Program-made: the position numbers and the translations under genes | The notes under the pieces: generated by a model | What the model saw: only the letters and a program-made list of their open reading frames with translations | Databases searched by the model: none | Told to the model about the DNA's origin: nothing | Assembly (NCBI GenBank): GCA_900771335.1 | Contig: CAAGNP010000036.1 | Location: 50,505 to 114,504 of the forward strand | Source: Rikenellaceae bacterium | GTDB lineage: Bacteria > Bacteroidota > Bacteroidia > Bacteroidales > UBA932 | Direction: 5' to 3' | DNA: 64,000 bases | In this document: piece after piece, positions 61,401 to 64,000 of the stretch | Layout: every line of letters begins with the position of its first letter | How positions within the stretch are numbered: position 1 is the stretch's first letter

Positions 61401-61703
61401 CAATACTGGAGCAACTACTGCTCAAATGCTTACAACTTCCTACAAAGTGTAAACTGGTTGAGACTACGTAACATCAACCTATCATACGACTTCACTAACC
61501 TTCTTAAAGGACAAAATGTTCTTAAAGGTCTAGTAGCAACTTTCACTGCCAACAACTTGTTCTATGTAACTAACTACGTTGGTGGTATGGACCCTGAGGT
61601 TTCTATGGGTTCTGGTACTGGTGGATCTGGTTCAGTAGGTATCGACTATTGCGGTGTACCTAGCCAAAGATCATTCTCTGTAGGTCTTAATCTAACTTTC
61701 TAA
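58485..61703 (+). CDS. SusC/RagA family TonB-dependent transporter (susC2)
   Basis: A 1072-residue protein with a near-copy of the susC1 signal peptide (MFVSKRLSKVLRSAALAMCA) and regulatory-like domain (INVTGKVTDKSGEPIVGVYV, about 33-110). Then a plug (VVVTALGVKKERKALGYSV) and a barrel ending RSFSVGLNLTF; the barrel is unlike susC1, so the ligand differs. No promoter is visible between element C and the ATG, so expression would depend on readthrough from the recombinase or on inversion. Strong bias to GGT, CGT, GTT and AAC codons suggests very high expression when on. Confidence 0.97.
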   Translation: MFVSKRLSKVLRSAALAMCALFFSLGSAWAQDINVTGKVTDKSGEPIVGVYVLVENTTIGTSTDIDGVYSLTAPSNAKLVYTSMGYKDAVVEVAGRAVIDVVMEDDALLLDDVVVTALGVKKERKALGYSVTEMKSTELLRNKQTNVINSLAGKVAGVNVTQSGGAAGAGSSIVIRGGNSASESRDNQPLFVVDGIIYDNSTVNGGNSGTDGVTNSATTFSNRVMDINPEDVESMSVLKGAAAAALYGSRAADGVIVITTKKGSTDGSVKVNFSSKYTYSVANSTPEIQDVYGRGSYDMNGTLQTDLVTSSWGAVNNGPKYDNVKDFFQASNVFDNSFSVAGGHKNGNFYLSASRFDQQGSIQGTGYDKTTFRFNGEQKVGNWLTVGANVSYSVANTQKTLTSSGLYSGGGNGTMTALYGWSRSENMSHWINEDGSKYRMFPNHVLEDEIENPYWIINMNEMTDKNERITGAVNAGIKFTDWLDLNYRMGVDSYTNDSYTYIAPGGNVSEKYQGGRLSTSKVYYNYFNTNLMLNFHKTWGDFDVNALVGTATESTSRTRDGQWGWEFAVPGTISFENILDQNKFFNQSHSLKRLVGVYGEVRASWKNLVYLTVTGRNDWSSTLPVANRSYFYPSVSGSVVFTELLPKNDVLTFGKLRGSWAKVGKDASPYSTNTYLWGIQVVNGEYQGVGNSWTGGSPYLLPEIQTSWEIGTELKFFNGRFGIDYTYYNSVTGNQIAAPRLCQSTGYIFLTINSGSVKNEGMELMITGTPVDTRDFTWDLVLNMSGNRGTLGDFVEGVDYFYVTDAQIGGVKAASIPNGGYFLGLTGNYWLRETHKVQELDEESGEMKEVTKEIEGGRYQIDPKTGLYKLQGNTTNVVGNREPLFTGGLTSNFRWKDLSFSFLVDFRMGGDIYNGTQYYLTSLGQSMRTLDRTQITFEGVDCNTMEPMTVTYKAGESYTINGSVRSGEYMIQQYWSNYCSNAYNFLQSVNWLRLRNINLSYDFTNLLKGQNVLKGLVATFTANNLFYVTNYVGGMDPEVSMGSGTGGSGSVGIDYCGVPSQRSFSVGLNLTF

Positions 61704-61722
61704 AAATTTAATGGATATCAAT

Positions 61723-63795
61723 ATGAAAAAAGTATTATACATTGTAATGGCATTTGCCCTACTACTTGGAGTGTCTTCATGTAGTAATTGGTTAAATGTA
61801 AATACCGACCCAGATAGTCCAAGTAACCAAAGTGCTACAGAAGAGGTAAGACTTCCTTGGATTCAATACTATTATAGTTATGCTTGGGGTACTGCTAACA
61901 CCCGTGCTTCAGCGATTGCACAAATTGTAATGGGTACTTCTAGAACTGCTACTGTAGGTGAACAAGCTCTTTGGAACCCTGATACAGGTGTTTCTACTAC
62001 AGTTTACCAAAACTGGTTCCTTGGTGCTGCTTGTAACGTTCCTGACCTTATCGCTAAAGCTGAAGAACATGGTGCAACCCACTACAAAGCTGCTGCTCTT
62101 GTAGTTAAATCTATGGGTTCTATCATGATGGCTGACCTTTATGGTGAGATGCCTTATACTTACGCTGTAGGCGAGGACTTCACCCCTTCTTATGACAATG
62201 GTGAGGTTATGTATGCAGGCTGTCTTGCTGACATCGAAGAGGCTATCAAACTTTTCTCAGCTCCTCAGGAGAATGGTGCTCCTGCACTATCTGCAGGTGA
62301 CATCTGGAATGGTGGTGATGTTAACAAATGGATCAAACTTTGCTACGGTCTTAAAGCTCGTTGGCTAAACAACTTGTCAAAAGTTACCACTGAGAAGAAT
62401 GGTCTTAAATATGATCCAGCTGCTATCCTTGCTGCATTGCAACAAGCTCCTCAGACCACTTCTGAGAATATCACTATGAAACACTACAACGTTGAGACCG
62501 CTTCTACCAACTTTACAGTAGGTGATGCTTATGGTCCTAACGTAACTTACGACTCATCAGCTTGGGGTACCGGCCAGAGACTTAACAGATGGTTTGTACA
62601 ACTTCTTACCAACTTCCAGGGTTCAGGTGTTCTTGACCCACGTGCTGAGAAGATCGTCCCTTCAGCAATGTACAAAACTGTAGTTGATGTTAAGGGTGAC
62701 AGAATCACTGACTGGAAATGGTTGATGGACGAAGGTGTTGATGTATCAGGTGTATACGATGGTTGGAAAGATAACCGTATGGTATCTGGTAACTTGAATA
62801 GCTACTTGACTCTTGCTCTTAAAGATGTTAAGAAAGCTTACAAGATGGCTGATATCAACAAATATTACACCAGCTTGGACAAATTCTTGGCTGTATTTGA
62901 CAAATACTATGTTCCTGAGAACTGCGAAGTGGCAACTTATGCTGACAGCGTAGTGGTTACTTACAAACCAGGTGCTATGTATGTTAACGATACCAACCCT
63001 CTATATGTAGAAGATATCAAATTCGTTCAGCTTCGTTCAGACGGTGTATTCGAAACACAAGGTCTTGCATCTAACGATATGAACTGCTACTATTCAGGTG
63101 TATCTGCTGACACTCGCCGTCTCGGTCTAGTTCAAGGTACAGGTTCATTCTATGTGAGAATTGACTCAGATTCATACATCTGTACAGCTGCTGAGATGAA
63201 CTTCATTAAAGCTGAGGTTCTATTCCGTCAAGGTGACAAAGGTGGTGCTTACGAGGCTTACAAAACTGCTATCCGTGAACACTTCGCTCAGATGAACGAA
63301 AAACTTAACACTTGGACAGGTATCGGTTGTGGTAAAACTGCTCGTGGTTTCGATGTATCATTTGCATACAGCCCTATTCCACAAGCTGACATCGACGCAT
63401 ACATGGCAAGTGCTGCTGTAGCTCAATCATCAGGTGAGCTTACACTTTCAGACATCATGATGCAGAAAGTTATCGCTATGGGTATCGACTACCAAAACTG
63501 GAATGACGTTCGTCGTTACAACTATGGTGCTGGTACAGTAGGTAGCTACGGTGTAGTATACGAAGGTATGAAAACCCCTGTTTACAGACCTATGGGTTCT
63601 TCAACATTCGATCCTAACCCTGCAAGTGGCCGTCACTATCCAAGACGTTGGATGCACTGCTCACACGAGACCGGTTACAACGCTACTGAGTGTAACAACT
63701 CTGTAAAACAGTATGAGTCTTACGGTGTTGAAAATGCATTAGACTTCGATGTATGGGCAATTCCTGTATGGTGGGACTGGGATGAGACTATGTAA
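61723..63795 (+). CDS. SusD-like outer-membrane lipoprotein, SusD_2 type (susD2)
   Basis: A 690-residue lipoprotein (signal MKKVLYIVMAFALLLGVSSC, Cys20). The start NWLNVNTDPDSPSNQSATEE and TPSYDNGEVMYAGCLADIEEA-like TPR-helix region, with NFIKAEVLFRQGDKGGAYEAY near residue 490, fit the Susd_and_RagB-like second subfamily. It partners susC2; the 19-base gap between the two genes equals that between susC1 and susD1. ATG 61723 is preferred over 61711 because the signal peptide starts at MKK. Substrate unknown. Confidence 0.93.
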   Translation: MKKVLYIVMAFALLLGVSSCSNWLNVNTDPDSPSNQSATEEVRLPWIQYYYSYAWGTANTRASAIAQIVMGTSRTATVGEQALWNPDTGVSTTVYQNWFLGAACNVPDLIAKAEEHGATHYKAAALVVKSMGSIMMADLYGEMPYTYAVGEDFTPSYDNGEVMYAGCLADIEEAIKLFSAPQENGAPALSAGDIWNGGDVNKWIKLCYGLKARWLNNLSKVTTEKNGLKYDPAAILAALQQAPQTTSENITMKHYNVETASTNFTVGDAYGPNVTYDSSAWGTGQRLNRWFVQLLTNFQGSGVLDPRAEKIVPSAMYKTVVDVKGDRITDWKWLMDEGVDVSGVYDGWKDNRMVSGNLNSYLTLALKDVKKAYKMADINKYYTSLDKFLAVFDKYYVPENCEVATYADSVVVTYKPGAMYVNDTNPLYVEDIKFVQLRSDGVFETQGLASNDMNCYYSGVSADTRRLGLVQGTGSFYVRIDSDSYICTAAEMNFIKAEVLFRQGDKGGAYEAYKTAIREHFAQMNEKLNTWTGIGCGKTARGFDVSFAYSPIPQADIDAYMASAAVAQSSGELTLSDIMMQKVIAMGIDYQNWNDVRRYNYGAGTVGSYGVVYEGMKTPVYRPMGSSTFDPNPASGRHYPRRWMHCSHETGYNATECNNSVKQYESYGVENALDFDVWAIPVWWDWDETM

Positions 63796-63824
63796 TAGGC
63801 GTCATACCTTAAATATATAATATT

Positions 63825-63855
63825 AAGAGCGCTCTTCGGGGCGCTCTTTTTTTTT
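63825..63855 (+). terminator. Rho-independent terminator of susC2-susD2
   Basis: A 10-bp stem AAGAGCGCTC/GGGCGCTCTT (one T-G pair) capped by a UUCG tetraloop and followed by nine or more T. It isolates susC3 from susCD2 transcription. Confidence 0.95.
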
Positions 63856-63875
63856 GGGTTAATAATGTTTCAACT

Positions 63876-63888
63876 CTCTTAATCAGAG
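63876..63888 (+). repeat. Recombination-type element D (CTCTTAATCAGAG), 62 bp before susC3
   Basis: Fourth copy, in direct orientation with C and inverted relative to A and B. It is preceded by a terminator; no TAnnTTTG is visible between the terminator and the susC3 ATG. Confidence 0.65.
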
Positions 63889-63950
63889 ACAGAAAGATAT
63901 GACAACTAAATACTAAACTATAACTTAATTATTAACCTAAAATTTCATTT

Positions 63951-64000
63951 ATGTTCGTTTCAAAAAGACTAAGTAAAGCGTTGCGTTTCGCAGCTCTTAC
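63951..64000 (+). CDS. Start of a third SusC gene (susC3, cut by the right edge)
   Basis: Only the first 50 bases are present (MFVSKRLSKALRFAAL). They are identical, base for base, to the start of susC1, and the 40 or so bases before the ATG are nearly identical too. The gene therefore almost certainly continues as another SusC with the same signal peptide. It has its own element D and no visible promoter. Confidence 0.85.
   Translation, partial: MFVSKRLSKALRFAAL

Noticed and set aside
55678..63888. CTCTTAATCAGAG copies as transcription-factor operators instead of crossover sites
   Set aside because: Not fully excluded, but their mixed orientation around a tyrosine recombinase gene, location inside the recombinase's own coding end and shared distance to each susC fit crossover sites better.
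1..64000. tRNA, rRNA, tmRNA, CRISPR arrays, insertion sequences
   Set aside because: No T-loop-like GGTTCGA with cloverleaf arms in any gap, no spaced direct repeats of array type, no transposase-like protein; gaps are mostly under 175 bases.

Overview
The window looks like a chromosomal segment from a member of the order Bacteroidales (phylum Bacteroidota). The evidence is two complete SusC/SusD pairs plus the start of a third SusC, lineage-typical genes (GldH, DUF3098, DUF4294, DUF4270, DUF3109, a DUF2007 protein, a PG0541-like efflux partner), the Bacteroidota -7 promoter element TAnnTTTG ahead of most operons, and no clear Shine-Dalgarno sequences. I cannot place it below order. No tRNA, rRNA, CRISPR array or insertion sequence was seen.

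Layout. 1-17000 is compact housekeeping: a secreted M19 dipeptidase (cut by the left edge); DUF4294; an envelope operon (ftsX, DUF3098, uppP, lpxH-like); a short GT5-like protein with a DUF4270 lipoprotein; fabF/acpP; a secreted bleomycin-hydrolase-like C1 peptidase; an ATP-grasp protein divergent from a Pro-tRNA-editing-type protein; a GDSL hydrolase with miaA; smpB; and a methyltransferase-lgt-cysteine desulfidase-lipoprotein operon. 17000-37700 holds pgk, a PlsC-like acyltransferase with a BASS transporter and a POTRA-less Omp85 barrel, pyrH/frr, a solitary fumarate reductase cytochrome b, hemW, an M16-family protein whose zinc motif is lost, a TPR/U32 pair, and the holB-ricT-gldH-trmB operon. 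36700-39230 is a minus-strand operon of two small outer-membrane barrels, thioredoxin and a polyprenyl synthase. 39240-45710 is a complete tripartite RND efflux operon led by a TetR regulator and ending in a small PII-like protein. 45850-50060 carries kbl and the ribosomal operon rplM-rpsI-rpsB-tsf.

The most interesting part is 50129-64000. susC1-susD1 reads left, and susC2-susD2 and the start of susC3 read right. Between them lie pepP and a Tsr-type tyrosine recombinase. A 13-bp element with inverted arms (CTCTTAATCAGAG) occurs about 60 bp before each of the three susC starts, plus one extra copy before susC1. The copies before susC1 are inverted relative to those before susC2 and susC3. The only well-formed promoter seen (TTTG-N20-TAACTTTG) lies inside the segment bounded by the inverted copies and points at susC1. 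No promoter is visible between the element and the start codon of susC2 or susC3. The leaders and signal-peptide codons of the three genes are nearly identical. I read this as a promoter-inversion switch, possibly a larger susC shufflon continuing to the right, that selects which nutrient-uptake complex is expressed. The site before susC2 lies within the last codons of the recombinase gene, and every predicted recombinant keeps that gene open with a stop a few codons later.

A second theme is very short or absent 5' leaders: in several compact divergent intergenic regions the TAnnTTTG element ends only 3-7 bases before the start codon.
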